Positions 13,201 to 25,505 of a stretch of 64,000 nt of DNA are shown piece after piece. Each line of letters opens with the position of its first letter. Position 1 is the stretch's first letter. The stretch spans positions 62,001 to 126,000 of the forward strand of contig JALDNG010002624.1 in assembly GCA_024349245.1 (NCBI GenBank). The letters are read 5' to 3'. The notes beneath the pieces are model-generated. The model saw nothing but the letters and a program-made list of their open reading frames with translations, ran no database searches and was not told where the DNA came from. This stretch comes from Neodontobutis hainanensis. Its lineage: Eukaryota > Chordata > Actinopteri > Gobiiformes > Odontobutidae. The position numbers and the translations under genes are program-made.

Positions 13201-16200
13201 GACTGCTATGGAATTTGCTGTGATTATTATTTGTGTGGTTATGTGTGTTGGCTGTTTTCTGAAGCCATTATTACCTATAAAATACTTTTTTAAAGATGAG
13301 CCTTATGTTGCTAACTTAACCCCCCCACACACACACACAAGAATTTGGGAGATACTCAAAGTAAGGGCTCTTTTTCAGTTGTGTTCAGGAAAGTGCCACT
13401 CAGAAACGAGCTCTGATTTGTTGTGGGTTTCATTTTTGTAGACCTTGTTGCTCCTCAGGTCACCCTCAGGTCCTCAGCTGTGTAGCCTTCAGTGCAGGCT
13501 CAAAGCTTAATCTGAGGGAATGCATTAAGCCTGAGGCCCATCCAGGACCTAAGTGATGACAGCAGCTGCTCTTGTTGATCAGAAATCCAAATATGGCCCA
13601 TAGGGTTTATGGTAACATTTTTGCACCTTGTAACTAACCCTAGAGCAAAGGAGGGAAATGCAAAAGTGAAGTTCCTCTGGTATGATTTTTTTCATCAGTG
13701 TAAATACCCAACACACTTAGATAATCCTATAATAGGACAACATTTTAATATTAAACAACATAAATATATTATAGAACAAATAAAAAATGGAATGTTTTTA
13801 AGCATAACCATTCCTATTGCCAAACACGTGCTCCCATATTTACCACCATATCATTTTTACCACAAATGTATGTATTTAACAAAATATTTTTCCCACCAGC
13901 ATACTGCTTCCTTCTTTCCTGTGCTCTCTGGTAATCAACATCACCAGATGGATATCTTGTTGCAAATTCAAACGTTTTCAAACAAAATTTTACTACCAAA
14001 ACTTTCCATTTGACCTCTACACACAGAAGCAGACAGCCCACACACACACACACACACACACACATGCTTTAAACCATTAAAAAATCATGACAGTCATGAC
14101 AGAAAATGTCTTTGTTCTTTAATCAGAATGTCATAATGATAGTGTCTCAGGGGAACAAGCAGAAATGGAGAGGAGCTTGTGTACTCAACATACTGTCACT
14201 CTCTCATCATGTCTGTTTCATGTGGGCTTTGGGCTATGATTAAAATCTAGATGTGAAAATATAAGTAGTAGACAACATGTGAATTTTAGCAGTTTATTTT
14301 TTCAAGTGGCTAGCAAAAGTCATTTTTCCCATTAAAAATATGAAGTGTAGTGTTTTTGGATGTGTGAACTGCCTCAGGCTTTTCAATTTAGTCTAAATTT
14401 ATACCTTCACAACTTCAGAAATTTTGGGTGCTATTTTGAGAAGTTATGACTAGATGGGGAAAAAAATTAAGATTTCCATGTGAGCAAATACCATTTGACC
14501 AAAGTCATATCTGCAATTTTCTTAGAATTACTATAAGGATCAGAACCAACTGAAATGAATTATATAGACTTCTCTGATGTACTATGATTGGTTATTTCTA
14601 CGTGCACTATTGGGCTGTTGCTCTATACTTTGTGAGGAGTGCAAAAGCACAAAAGCTTGACTGTGCACACTCCAGAGATGTACACTCATAATTCCCTGGC
14701 ACTTGTGCATTTGTACACAGAGAGACACCAGTGAACGGTCCTGCTCATCTTTTCTTTGGACATCCATAATGTGGAAATATGTTTTTCCTTCTCTCTGGCC
14801 CATTCAAAGTTTTTCAACACCTGTCCAGGAGGCTGCTGATCACATACAGCACAGCTCACAGTTTCCCCCTACTGGCTATAAATATAATTGTAGATATTAC
14901 AAAAACTTATTTGAAGTCTTACTTTACAGGCAGACTTCATAATATTTATCTGAAATAAAGGACACTCCAAACCAGCCTGATGGTGTGTGAAATAAAACTG
15001 TTTAGACTACAGTTGCACTGCATAGAAAATGAGTTCAAAGATAAAATGCTCTTATTCATTCTGTACTTTTTCTTAGCCATTTCCAAGAGGAATCTGAGAA
15101 GTTTCTTTGTGACATATTGCTTCCTAACCTGGTGTGGCGTGCTGGCCGTACTGCTGCTGCCCTCCGCACTGCAGCCATCAGCTGTCTGCTGGCCCTGCTG
15201 CATGGAGGCACTATCACACCTGCACAGGTACACATGGGTATCTCATCTTGAAATCTTTCACTTTTTTTTCACAGATACGCATCATGTTTGACACTCTTTC
15301 AATAGCCATATTCTGCCAAGCTTTTTTATTGATTCATCTATAAAGAAAACGATTTGATAGTGCATTCCTAAAACCCATCAGGAGTTGACATTTACTTTAG
15401 AGTTTCTGTTTTGCTCATTTTACATGAAACAGATGGTCCCACTTGGCCATTCAGGGAAATAAATTGTCCTCCGTCATCCTCTCTTGGACGGGACAGGTAG
15501 CAGGTGTACACAAGGGCAAACAAGTTCACATACCTTTGTCCCTGGGGAACAATGCTTTCACTTGTTAAATGCGGTAACTTTTACCAGAACATGCCCTTGT
15601 GCACCTGCCGGGCAGAGTGTGTGCCCAGTCACTGTATGCGTGCAGACACACATCTGGTCAGATTGGCGAATGTGTGTGAAGACTGAACAAAGTGACCCTG
15701 GCACACACACACCGCTAGTGCTTTAATTAAAAGGTAACGGAAACATCTCAACAGACTAAACATATGTGTATTTTCAGGCATATCACAGACAATTCATTGA
15801 GAGGAACATTGTTTCCTCAGTACTCCCTGTGAAAACAATTACCAGCTCCAGTTACACTTGGCATATTATCACTGATGTCATGCCAGATAATTTCACTGCC
15901 AAATTTTCCTCCTCTTTTTTACCGCTGTATTGTTTTGCAGCTATTGTTATTACACAGAGGTTTTTAACAATCACAGCTTGACCAGTGCTTAATTCATTCA
16001 TCTCTGCCTTGTTTGTCCATTTCCTGATCTGTCCTTTAGTGGACCTTTGGTGATATTTAATTTTACTGCAAAGTATTACACCATGGTTTGGAAGCAGTTC
16101 TCTTTTCCTGTCATAAGTGTTATTATAGTTCTCTTCTGCCTCATCCTCACACCATGAACAGAAGGGGTTGATGGATGTAAATAAAGTTTTGAAGAAGCTA

Positions 16201-18284
16201 AGTCTAATAAATATAAATACTTCCTTTTGCCTTAGTTTGATTCCCTTTTTGTTTTGTGTTTGCAGGTGCTATGTGTTGAAGACAAATTGAGTCCCCACGT
16301 GTTGTTGGCCCTAGAAGAGGACTCGCAGATGGCCAGACTTTTGGCTTGCCGCGCTGTGTCCACAATACTTAGACTTGCTGGTCCCAGTCTGCACTCTGAT
16401 GCCCTTAACAAGATTTACCCAGGTAAAGAAGGGAACACCTATCATTTATATACAGTTACATCTAGAAAACCACTCAACAAGCCAGTAACCCACACTGCAG
16501 TACTTCTGCTGATCTGAATTGGGTTAATCTGTGTGTGCAGAGCTGCTGAAGCGTCTTGATGACAGCAGTGAGGAGGTGCGTGCTGAAGCATTGAAGGCCT
16601 TGGGTCTGTGGTTGTCCAGCCTGACCAAAGACTACAACCTCGACCTGTGTGCACAGCATCTGCAGTTCCTCTTTCAACAGCTGCTTCTCTACCTGGACGA
16701 CACAGACAGCTCAGTGCAGGGTCAAGTACTCGGTGAGGCTGGATGCCAGGCTGGAGAGATTTAGTAGAAGTTAAAAAAAAGCTAATAGTCTCAACAGTTT
16801 AAACACAGTTTTGTCGAATTAATCTGACTTGGTCTACTGTTTAATCTTGTGTTTGTTTAGTCGGCTTTATTCAAGAATGTGATAAAAGTATAGTTTAGTC
16901 GCAGTGTTCAAGACTCTTGCGGAATTATGCAATTTTTTGGGATATCCTCTATCAAACGGTGGGTTAGTACGCTGGCAAGATGTCGGCAGATTTGCCCTCT
17001 TTTATTTTAAACGTTTTCTACCCCATTCATTGCTAAGAACAGCTTGAACAAGCCCTCCTGCCAAACTGAGACTCATAAAACTCATAAAATTATTTAAGGT
17101 TTCACATTCACATTAATATTGTAGATTGTGATGTGATGAAAGAATGTTTATCTGTGCGATAATATATGTGTATCTGGTTCCGTTCACCTGATACAGTTTA
17201 TCTGTTTAGACAAGTCCTCTAATTGAAAGCATTTGTAATAGCCCCACATAATGACAACCATATGGAGACTACCCATCTTTCCTTTTCCCATCTGTCCCAC
17301 AACTTAATCCGGCCTATCTTTTTTCAATCAGTCCCTCTTCCTCTACTTTTACTCTACTGTTTTGTGTGCTGCTCTGCCTATCTTACCGGGCTGTGTTTTA
17401 TTGATGTATCTGTGGAAAGTCTGAGCAGCGTTTCCTGAAGAGTGTAACAGAGGCTTGCACTGCTCTGGTCTTCTACTTTCTCCCACTCACAAGAATGTTA
17501 GTTGTCATTACTTTTGACAGGCAACAGGTGAGCGCTGAAGCCTCTGCCAGCGATTGAGTGTCCTTTCTATAGGAGTCAGTCCTCGTAATTGGGTTTGACA
17601 TAACAGAACGTGAGAAAATACATATTTCTATGATCACCAGATGAAGCAATAGCTTCTGTAGCATGCATTTTAATGTTAGATGTGCCACATGCCTTTTCAA
17701 GGTCTTCTGAGAAGAGTAAACCTTGGATTTCGAGGTGGAATGACAAATATAATTTAATCTAAAGGTCATAGTTTATTTATTTATTTATTTATTTATTTAT
17801 TCTAAATGAACATCATGTACTATACACTTATGTATCAGGGTTTTTATTTTATTTTTATAAATAATTATGGCTTTGAATCATTTAAGCATTTCTCAAAATT
17901 GAATCCTTTTCCAGTGCAGTACAGCATAGATAGACAGTTGGGAGTCTCTTTGTGAAACAAGATGACCTCAGATCTTGCTGAGTGATCATCTGTAGCTGAC
18001 AGCGCTCATAGCCACCCGTGCCGCAAATATGGCAGCAGTCTACCGTCTCATGCATAGCGTTGTTGGAATCACTCTCTCTGTCACCGTCTCTTTTGCTTTG
18101 TTCTTTTGAAAAGTTGATCCCATTCTTATGCTTCTTGGATTTCAAAAGCTTATCTGTGAAATGGGAAATGGTTTGATGTCATACAGCAAGTCCCAGGAGC
18201 ATGATGTACACACCATCTCCTTTTTCCTCTTATTGCTACTGGTCTTGGTCCAGATCATCCTATGGAGTCGCCCTGCCCTGTGTG

Positions 18285-18332
<48 letters not shown>

Positions 18333-19079
18333 AGAGTAGTCATAAGTCATCATTGTTTCTTCTCTAAAGCAAAACTGAAGACTGTATGAAGACTGTAGAC
18401 AAGCTCTAAAAAAAAAAAACAACTTAATTTTATCACAGAAATACAAAATTCAACCCATATTTGTATATTTCCAAAACATGTGCCCATTGACATCAAAATA
18501 AGTACATTTTATATTTAGCCTATTCATCATAAAAGGTCTAGTTCAAGACTTAGATTTTTAGAAGGTTATGTTTACCACCAGAGTAAAAAGAACACTTGTT
18601 GCTTAGAAAGGTGAAGAGAAAACCTAGTCCAACACTGCCCCTGCTGTCATCTTGAGTTACACCAAGGATCTTCACCACGGTTAAGTAGAGCCCAGATAAG
18701 CTGAAGCAGTGCAAAAGGTAAAATAATTTTGTGATGAAGTAACTGTATTGTTGGATTTCAGATTATAAGATGAGTTAGAGTGGTAAGAAATACTTTTTAC
18801 TGTAAATGGGAAAATGTGTAGCCTGTATAAGCAGCCACCATCTGAAGTGAGAAATGATAGATGTAAGAATGATTTTAAACTTGCATATGATGACTTGTGG
18901 GTTCGGGTCTCTTCTTGTGTCCAGAAATCTTGAAGAAAAACAGCTCGGTCCACCCGTCTCTCCTGAAGACCGAAACGGAGGCAGTTCGAGACAAACACCG
19001 ATGTCCACTCTATTGTGACCAGCTGCTCGAGCACATCCGCTCACTGACCACTGAGCAACCAACACACTCCACCGAGTGA
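1259..19079 (+). CDS. dnaaf5: Dynein axonemal assembly factor 5 (HEAT-repeat protein), 13 exons
   Basis: Cytoplasmic HEAT-repeat factor needed to pre-assemble axonemal dynein arms in ciliated cells. Exons: 1259-1786, 2062-2241, 2331-2455, 2615-2733, 5282-5514, 5894-6117, 9433-9576, 10791-10959, 12980-13127, 15077-15227, 16266-16422, 16541-16732, 18925-19079. Recognisable blocks include HFHMQAESLVNPLMQ (exon 2), ITHDVTDWLVATRV and LLLHAEDHSTQHL (exon 5), and CDQLLEHIRSL near the C-terminus. The exon count matches human DNAAF5. The frame is broken by four single missing bases, near 1582, 2197, 2224 and 5905. Adding four bases to the 2,525 coding nucleotides gives 843 codons, so about 842 residues against 855 in human. 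An in-frame ATG at 1184 would add 25 residues; 1259 is preferred because the protein then begins MAA. Intron 7 uses a GC donor at 9577. The breaks look like consensus errors. Confidence 0.92.
3778..5135 (-). mobile_element. Degenerate Tc1-like DNA transposon in dnaaf5 intron 4
   Basis: The ends form terminal inverted repeats: the left begins TACAGTTGTGCTCATAAG and the right, reverse-complemented, begins TACAGTTACAGGTCATAA. Both continue into a shared GGCAGAA...TTGTGATTT block. The start and end in TA fit Tc1/mariner insertion. On the minus strand, inside about 4090-4480, broken frames give HGGGSLMFWGCVSYQGTGK, a hallmark block of Tc1 transposases, but stops and shifts interrupt the gene. The 1.36 kb length is near that of a full fish Tc1 copy. 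It cannot make a working transposase as it stands. Confidence 0.85.
6118..9432. other. dnaaf5: dnaaf5 intron 6, no gene recognised
   Basis: A 3.3 kb intron with low-complexity stretches, such as a G-run near 7690 and a T-run near 7501. Short open frames on both strands have no family resemblance and look like chance. I see no complete mobile element. Confidence 0.6.
9577..10790 (+). other. dnaaf5: dnaaf5 intron 7 with a non-canonical GC-AG boundary
   Basis: The exon before it ends GAAAAG and the intron starts GCAAGG, so the donor is GC instead of GT. The acceptor is CTCAG before 10791. The reading frame across this junction gives QLSEK joined to AVDTIQLL, which fits the family. AAG|GCAAG is the strongest form of GC donor because it pairs well with U1 outside the mismatched base. 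A read error changing T to C is the alternative. Confidence 0.55.
10960..12979. other. dnaaf5: dnaaf5 intron 8, no gene recognised
   Basis: About 2.0 kb of AT-rich intron with pyrimidine-rich runs near 12480 and 12706. I see no coding exon, RNA gene or clear mobile element. Confidence 0.55.
13128..15076. other. dnaaf5: dnaaf5 intron 9 with two CA tracts
   Basis: Contains a C-run plus CA repeat at about 13320-13338 and a purer CA repeat at about 14039-14064. Open frames in the middle of the intron are AT-rich and have no recognisable family. Confidence 0.6.
14039..14064 (+). repeat. (CA)n microsatellite
   Basis: About 13 uninterrupted CA units inside dnaaf5 intron 9. The tract is probably length-polymorphic. 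Confidence 0.9.
15228..16265. other. dnaaf5: dnaaf5 intron 10, no gene recognised
   Basis: About 1.0 kb of intron. I see no repeat array, RNA gene or coding exon in it. Confidence 0.5.
17772..17801 (+). repeat. (TTTA)n microsatellite
   Basis: About seven perfect TTTA units in dnaaf5 intron 12. Confidence 0.9.
18285..18327 (+). repeat. Compound (TC)n(AC)n microsatellite
   Basis: Seven or so TC units run straight into about fourteen AC units. This is a common vertebrate simple-repeat form and lies in dnaaf5 intron 12. Confidence 0.9.
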
Positions 19080-19526
19080 CACAGGAGTGACATTTTGTTT
19101 TGTTTTTAATCTAAAGAAGTTTTAATCTCATTCAGTCAAAACCTTTCTAGTGAAGTGGATAAGAAAATGAGTATATTTTATTTGGATATAGAAATGACTG
19201 TGGATTTAGTGTTGTCACTTTTCTTCTCTTGTTCAGTTTGATTCTCGAGGTTACGTTTACAGTATTCTATGAAAACTGAGCTGATCATCATTTACCAAAA
19301 AAAAAAAAATTTATCAAAAAATATTTTAAAGTTGTTAAAAAGTTAAATAAATAATAGAAAACCCCAACACAGGACTTTAGGTTTACGTTTAGACTGTACT
19401 CCTCTAACCAGCCTCCAGATGGAGCTAAACCTTTTATTAAAAAAAAAAAAAAAAAAAGCTGTCTTTCTTCAAAATAAATATATTTTTTCTCATCAATTTG
19501 TTTGTGTCTGTATAAATGCAGTCGCA

Positions 19527-19532
19527 ATAAAA
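19527..19532 (+). terminator. dnaaf5: Candidate poly(A) signal for dnaaf5
   Basis: AATAAA lies about 450 bp after the dnaaf5 stop. Other AATAAA copies stand near 19344 and 19471, so the site in use is uncertain. Only about 235 bp separate this signal from the gde1 start codon. Confidence 0.4.
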
Positions 19533-19766
19533 AACACAACTAATCTTTGAATATTGCCTGTAGTGTTTTTGCTGCTGGATGGATGGATAGCCTACGCGTA
19601 TGCTTTGCTGAAAAACGCCATTGGTGTTTTGAAAGCAGTCCATCTTTGGTCTTGCGTGCGCTGTCCTTGGTCCTTTCGGAAGCATGTGGTCCTAGACTGC
19701 AGATCTCACAATGGCACACATTTAAACACATCCTCCCAAGCTCATTTTTACCCTAATCCTTTCACC

Positions 19767-21863
19767 ATGCTACAAATGGGAGATGAGCTTGTGTGCTACT
19801 CGTTGCCGTTTTTACTTGTCTTGTTGGCGACAAGGAGTGCTACCGTAGCCTCTCTGCTCACCCTGTTTCTTTACGTCTTCATGATGATGTTCCGGTTCGC
19901 CCCGGTGCCGTCGGAGCAGGCCGGGAGAGTGCTGCGGCCCCGGGCTTCTCTCGGCTGGGTCCTGGTGGTGGCGCACCGCGGAGGAGTCACGACGCGCCGG
20001 AAAATACGCTGGCTGCCATCAGAGAGGTCCACACTCCATCCTTTCACCATGTCATTAATACATCGCTGTTTCCCGTGTATGTCAGGACACTTCACCGTTT
20101 GATAAAATTATATCCTTGTGATTTCAGCTCCAATAAAGTGCTTGGCTGATGCTAGTTGTGTGCGCAGAGGATGCTCAGTCAGCTCCTCTTGTCTCTTATT
20201 CCATCAGAAATGTAGGCTAACTGTCATCTTTTGATATGTATCCACAATGCACAAGCTTATTTCTGGGTTTTATTGAAACATGAGCTTATCTGTAACCAGA
20301 TTCAGCACAGATCTGTTCTTCTGCTCACTAATGTCTACCCACAGGCCATTGTCTCCCACAGTTTCTCCTAGTCTACTGTCTCTTCCATAAGTTTACCGTC
20401 ATTTTCACCACAAAAGTTCAGGAAAACGTGTAATATGCAATATTACGTGAATAGGGTGACCATATTTCCAGACTTCCAAACTGGACTGATGAACTGAATT
20501 CACACAGTTGGTCACAATGATGCAACTCACAGAATCTGGTCTATTAAATACAGAACAGCAGTTCTTTGGAATAAGCATATTGTGATTGTTGATAGTGACT
20601 TATGTATTTTAATGTTGACCACTGGACTATTACTATCGTGTTCTTGTTTGATATTTGAAGCACAAGACGTTTTTTCTGTCTGGAAGTTGGCTATTCAGAG
20701 CAGTTGTCTTTTGTTGTTGTAGGCCAGCAGAAACGGTGCGTCTGGAGTGGAGCTGGACGTGAGTTTTACTGCTGATGGAGTGGCTGTCCTTATGCACGAT
20801 GAAACTGTGGACCGCACCACCAATGGCTCGGGGTCAGTCCGCAAACTGCAGCTTGTGCAGTTAAGAAGACTTGATGCTGCTGCGCGCCACAGACTAAAGT
20901 ATGGCATTAACACTCCTTACATTAGACTATTCTAGATAGTATTCAAAGTGGATAGTAGGTCTTACATGGAAATAAGTTAGCACAATAACAAACCAAAATA
21001 TGTGACTTAAGCCCATCATTGTATCATTTTTCTTGTATTGTAGTGTATTTTTTTTTATCCTCAGAGAAAGGTTCAGTGTGGAGAAAGTGCCCACTCTTCA
21101 AGAGGCAGTAGAGGAATGTTTAAAACACCAGCTGACCATCTTTTTTGATGTTAAAGGTGACCCTGATAAGGTATTTTTTACTCAAACTCTTGCCGTCTTA
21201 GTATTCATTTTTCTTATTTATGGATATTATACTAAACACACACATTTCCAGGCTTCATCCGCTCTTCAATACTTGTTTAAGAAGTATCCAGACCTTTACA
21301 ATTCCAGTATAGTTTCATCATTTGAACCCAAGGTCATTTACAAGGTAATAAACGACTAAAAACAAAAGAACAAACGTAAAGTTAGTCTGTTTAAATGAAA
21401 GGTCATGGCCTCTCGCGCTCACAGATGCGTCAGACGGACCCGAGCGTGGTCACTGCTCTCACACACCGGCCATGGAGACTGAGTCATTTCCAAGACGGCA
21501 CGCCTCGGAACCTCTCCAGGTGGGGTCACATGTGTTCTTCCGTCCTGGACGTTTTGTTGGACTGGGCCCATCATCACGCGTACTTTGGAGACTCTGTGGA
21601 ATTTCTGCCATCCTCGTCCACAAGGACTCCATTTCAATGTGAGTAAAATCCTTTTACCATTTTTTCTTTTGTGTTTTTACTTTACTGGCTTGTTTTCTTT
21701 TCTCTTTTTAATCAGGGACGATGTTCAGTTCTGGGCAAAGCGTGGAGTGGAGGTAGTGGGCTGGACTGTCAACACTGCAGTGGAGAAGGACTTCTATCAA
21801 AATGTTCTCAAAACTGGCTACATCACTGACAGTTTGCTGGAGGACTGTGAGCCCTGTTACTAA
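19767..21863 (+). CDS. gde1: Glycerophosphodiester phosphodiesterase 1, 6 exons
   Basis: Membrane enzyme that hydrolyses glycerophosphodiesters, including glycerophospho-N-acylethanolamines, to glycerol-3-phosphate and an alcohol. Exons: 19767-20026, 20723-20898, 21065-21170, 21252-21344, 21425-21638, 21716-21863. The N-terminus has hydrophobic stretches (residues about 8-45). The GDPD signature follows: AHRGG then HDAPENTLAAI, GVELDV, LMHDETVDRTT and FFDVKG, giving the catalytic His pair and metal-binding Glu/Asp. The C-terminal block is VVGWTVNT...YITDS. The start at 19767 has a CACC context. Single bases are missing near 19982 and 21580; with both added the gene is 333 codons, 332 residues, against 331 in human. 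The six-exon layout also matches. It follows dnaaf5 by 0.7 kb on the same strand. Confidence 0.93.
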
Positions 21864-22311
21864 AGGGAGCTCTACAAGAAATGTTTTTGAAAGACAACAT
21901 TCTTTTTTATTTCAAGAATTTAAAATATTATAACAACGTGCTACTTCACAAAGAGATTAAGACATTAGTGCTAACTGCCAACTGAAGCTTATCTTAACAG
22001 AATGGGCCTAGGGTATGTCCTGCAGTTACTTATCCACAGGTAACATATCATCAGCACAAACACTACAGCCCAAAGGGATTAGGACCATGGCACTTTAAGG
22101 ATTTATACTCACTTTATAGTAGCTTTAAAAAACATCACAGAATCTGTAATCCTGCATTGTTTTGTCTTTTTCTGGTAGTGCTTTTAGAAAACTAGATGCC
22201 CAGCAGTAATTCATTTGGAGCTAGCCATCAATCACCATTGGTTAAACTAACTTGTGTTATTATTTACCACAGTTCATATCTTGATATTTTATGTAAGTTT
22301 AACAATTATAA

Positions 22312-22317
22312 AATAAA
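22312..22317 (+). terminator. gde1: Poly(A) signal for gde1
   Basis: AATAAA lies about 450 bp after the gde1 stop codon and before the mcrip2 leader. It is the clearest signal in this interval. Confidence 0.55.
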
Positions 22318-22962
22318 GAGTTGCAGCTGTTTGCCTTTTTTTTCTATTAAATTTTCAAGACACTGACAAACTATTGTGAAGCTGATTATAAGGCAGTTTG
22401 TAGGTTGTGTTGTCTTGTCCGTGTATCATTTGTTCATTCGTTTTTTATAAATTAAAACAAAAAAACAACTAGTTTTTCTTAATATTTCTTTCCAGAACCA
22501 AACAAAAAAAATAACAATTTTATATTATATTATATTGAACGGCTTTATTTATAAAAATGAACGAATGATACCCTGCACAAATATATATATAAAAAATAAT
22601 AGTCTACCTACACAAAATTATGGATCTTTTAATGAAGTAGGCCTACCCAAAGAAGGCTACGGCGCGTCTCGGAGGCACTGGCCCTTTAAATCGCAGAAGA
22701 AGGCGTGTTTGGGACGTAACGAGGTGCTGCGTTCAATGTCCTATGAATGACAACCGCTGTTTTGGGCCCTGGCTTTGTGCTGTCACAATGCGTCTGTGTT
22801 TCCTCCTAACATGTTATCAAACCTCTCGTTTATAGCCTACTCCAGTTTAGACTTACTGCGGATTTTTACCCCAAGTGCTTTTATTAATAGATCTGCTCCA
22901 CTTCTCTCTGAGCTGCCATCTGGACTTGCACCAAAGTTTTCAGGGGACTTTTCCAGCACATT

Positions 22963-24842
22963 ATGTACACTATCACAAGAGGCCCCAGCAAATTGGTCAC
23001 TCAGCGACGCACAGGTGAGCCATATGGATCAGAACAATGGAAATTATTTTACTAGCCTATCACTGCAACGCATTTTAAAAGAGAAGTAGATGAAACTGTG
23101 ATTCTGTTTCTCATTTAGGGCCTACTCAACAGCTGGACAACAAAATAAACGACTTCAAGCACAAACAGACGTCTTGGAGTATGCCTGAGTATGTACACAG
23201 TAATGCTGTTATGAGACTGACCTTTCTTTTAGAAGTAGCCTATATCTGCACGTTTAGGGAGTTTTAGTAGAAGATGTAAAGTAGAGCCAGCCTCAAGGCA
23301 AACACTGACAAGCATCATGAAACCGTACTAAGAAGCATGGCCTGAAGGATTGTAAAATTAAAGATAAGGCTTGTGTCAAGGCTCAGTTTGTCTGCGGGCT
23401 GCTTTTATGCCATTGAACTGTGTGTGTGGTGTGACCTTGTGAAGCCAAGGTGGCACATGGTCCTTCGTTCAGCTGTTGCAATCATACACAAACATTGCAG
23501 GACTTTGTGAAACCTTTTCTTGTCTTTTACAAAACTTTCTTAGCCTTCCTGCACCTAAGATTGTTTTCAACCGTTCAAATGGAAAGAAGTACCAGAACCT
23601 TGCTCCAACACTGACCACAGACGACCCCAGAGAGGAGAGCTTCACCCCTGCGCATGAGGAGAACGTTAGGTTTGTCTATAAAGGTAAAAAAATAAATAAG
23701 TAGTCTGACTAGAATTACAACAAAACAGTGTGCCGCCACACCCGTCTGCCAGGCCTCTCCCACACAGCTGCCCTGACACTGATAGCCTGATATGCACCTA
23801 GCGGAGTTGAATTCACACCCACATATCATTCTTCACTACACTACACTGGACAAGTGTCCAAGCACTTTGGGCTTTGACCAGCTACTCTGGTTAAAGATGC
23901 CCGCTATCTGCTTTGGGACAAAAACAAAATGTTTTTCATGGCTGTATTTTGGCTTTCACTGTCTGACCCAGTTTTTATTCAATTCTCTACCATTCACTGG
24001 ATTGTCACTATTCAGGGGACTGCCCTTGGCTATTATTTTTTGTCCACAGGTGGCGTTGTTAAAACACAAGCAGTTCTTAAACAACTTCAGGGACCATGGC
24101 AGAAGTGTGCAAGGACACAGATGTTAGACCCCTGTGGGAAAAGATAGATTGGAGTAAATGTTACTCAATCAAAGATATGTACACCTTGCCCAGAAATGTT
24201 TGCCTGCGGGGCAAGACCTTGGAAACAGTTTATCCTGGGGACATGATGTGAATGTCACTGGGTTGCACATGGTTGTGTTCAGTAAACATGTACTACAGTT
24301 GTTTCGTTCGTGGACTGATTACTTTGTTTTTAGCTTGGCAGGAAGTGGTTGAGCACAGGTTAAACCAGAGGCCAGAGGAGGCCCAAAGGCCAGTCTGCTA
24401 TGAGGAAGAAACTAAAAGCCCACACATGGACAGTAAGTCATTTCTCCTTTATTATCCATTAGTTTTTTTTTTATTTAAAAAAAAGAAACATTTATGGTAG
24501 CTTTTTTTTTTCTAACTGAAATTGTATTTTGAGTAGCTGATATAATTTATTGAACAGAAATTGTTTACCCAATCCATTGACCTGGACGTTGCAGTATCCT
24601 CTTAAGACCACTGGAGGGCATACAAGACCAACACATTCCATGTCAATTTAAAATCGGATAACCATAAATACAAAAATGGGAATGGACATTTAGGAACTAA
24701 CCCTGTTATCAGTTTTATAAAGAAACAAACCAACAGCATAGCTACAAAATTTCCTCTGCTTCTTTTTCCAGACTTCGTCCCCCTTGATCTTGACGAGTGG
24801 TGGGCACAACGCTTTCTAGCCAACATAGACAAACTATCCTGA
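22963..24842 (+). CDS. mcrip2: MAPK-regulated corepressor-interacting protein 2, 5 exons
   Basis: Small protein of the MCRIP family, linked in vertebrates to CtBP corepressors and to DDX6/stress-granule RNPs. Exons: 22963-23014, 23119-23188, 23544-23683, 24334-24432, 24772-24842. They join in phase to exactly 144 codons (143 residues) with no frameshift. The start MYTITRGPSKLVTQRRTG is the family N-terminus. KIVFNRSNG, FTPAHEENVRFVY and FVPLDLDEWWAQRFLANI are family hallmarks. EENVRF and the C-terminal DLDEWWAQRF place it as MCRIP2 (FAM195A) and not MCRIP1. The first coding exon is only 52 bp. This gene serves as an intact control among neighbours with broken frames. Confidence 0.93.
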
Positions 24843-25505
24843 CACTCGCCTGGCATTTGAGACTCTCGTGACTGAAAGGACAGTGTGAAGCATTATAAGC
24901 CACAAGACAATATGTCAGGGAGCAGCAGTGCTGGTGGTCCAGGTGTACTCATGTGGATCAAATGTATGGACAGTGCTGGGACACTGACGGAGACCACTCA
25001 CTGAACGCTGGCTTAACAAGAATCCGTCCATAAAGTGTTTTGAAGCTGGACCTGATGCAGCTCATTTCCATTGTCAATGTTTGGGTTTGAAAAGCAGTAA
25101 AATGTGTTTAAGACATTCGGTAGTGAAATCAGTCATTTCCACCTGTGTATAACACATTAGGAATATCTTTTTACTTTACTTTTAAGAAATTAACTCAACT
25201 TTATCATCAGTATCATCTAGCCAATATATCACAGGTAATATCGTTATTGTATATCGCACACTTTTCCAAAATCATGCAATCCTAATCAAAATATTTTACA
25301 GACTACTTTTACCGTTCAGCGTTTCTTTAACCTCGAGTCCTTTCATTCAACGTGAACAGACACCGTTAATGCAGGGTGGTTCTGATTTAAAAGGAAAGGC
25401 TCACTATAAACAAGGACTTGCAAACTCTGACAAAACAGTTCATCTTCGTACTCTGTTCAGTTGTACGTCTTCACTGTCCTCAAACCAACAGGTGTCTGTT
25501 ATGTC
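24843..25505. other. Convergent 3' ends of mcrip2 and trap1
   Basis: The two genes meet tail to tail with 663 bp between their stop codons, so this stretch must hold both 3'UTRs. No separate coding exon or RNA gene is visible. Confidence 0.6.

Larger units (their letters stand above)
16733..18924. other. dnaaf5: dnaaf5 intron 12 with TTTA and TC/CA tracts
   Basis: About 2.2 kb. It carries a TTTA tetranucleotide array at about 17772-17801 and a compound TC-then-AC tract at about 18285-18327. No other feature is recognised. Confidence 0.6.

Noticed and set aside
13609..14013. 134-codon plus-strand frame in dnaaf5 intron 9
   Set aside because: Composition follows the AT-rich DNA, there are no splice partners and no known motif.
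19554..19766. Upstream extension of the gde1 frame to 19554
   Set aside because: The ATG at 19767 has the better context and gives the family length; the upstream residues match nothing.
22775..23089. 104-codon frame overlapping mcrip2 exon 1
   Set aside because: A different frame of the same bases encodes the conserved MYTITRGPSKLV start and splices in phase to four further exons.
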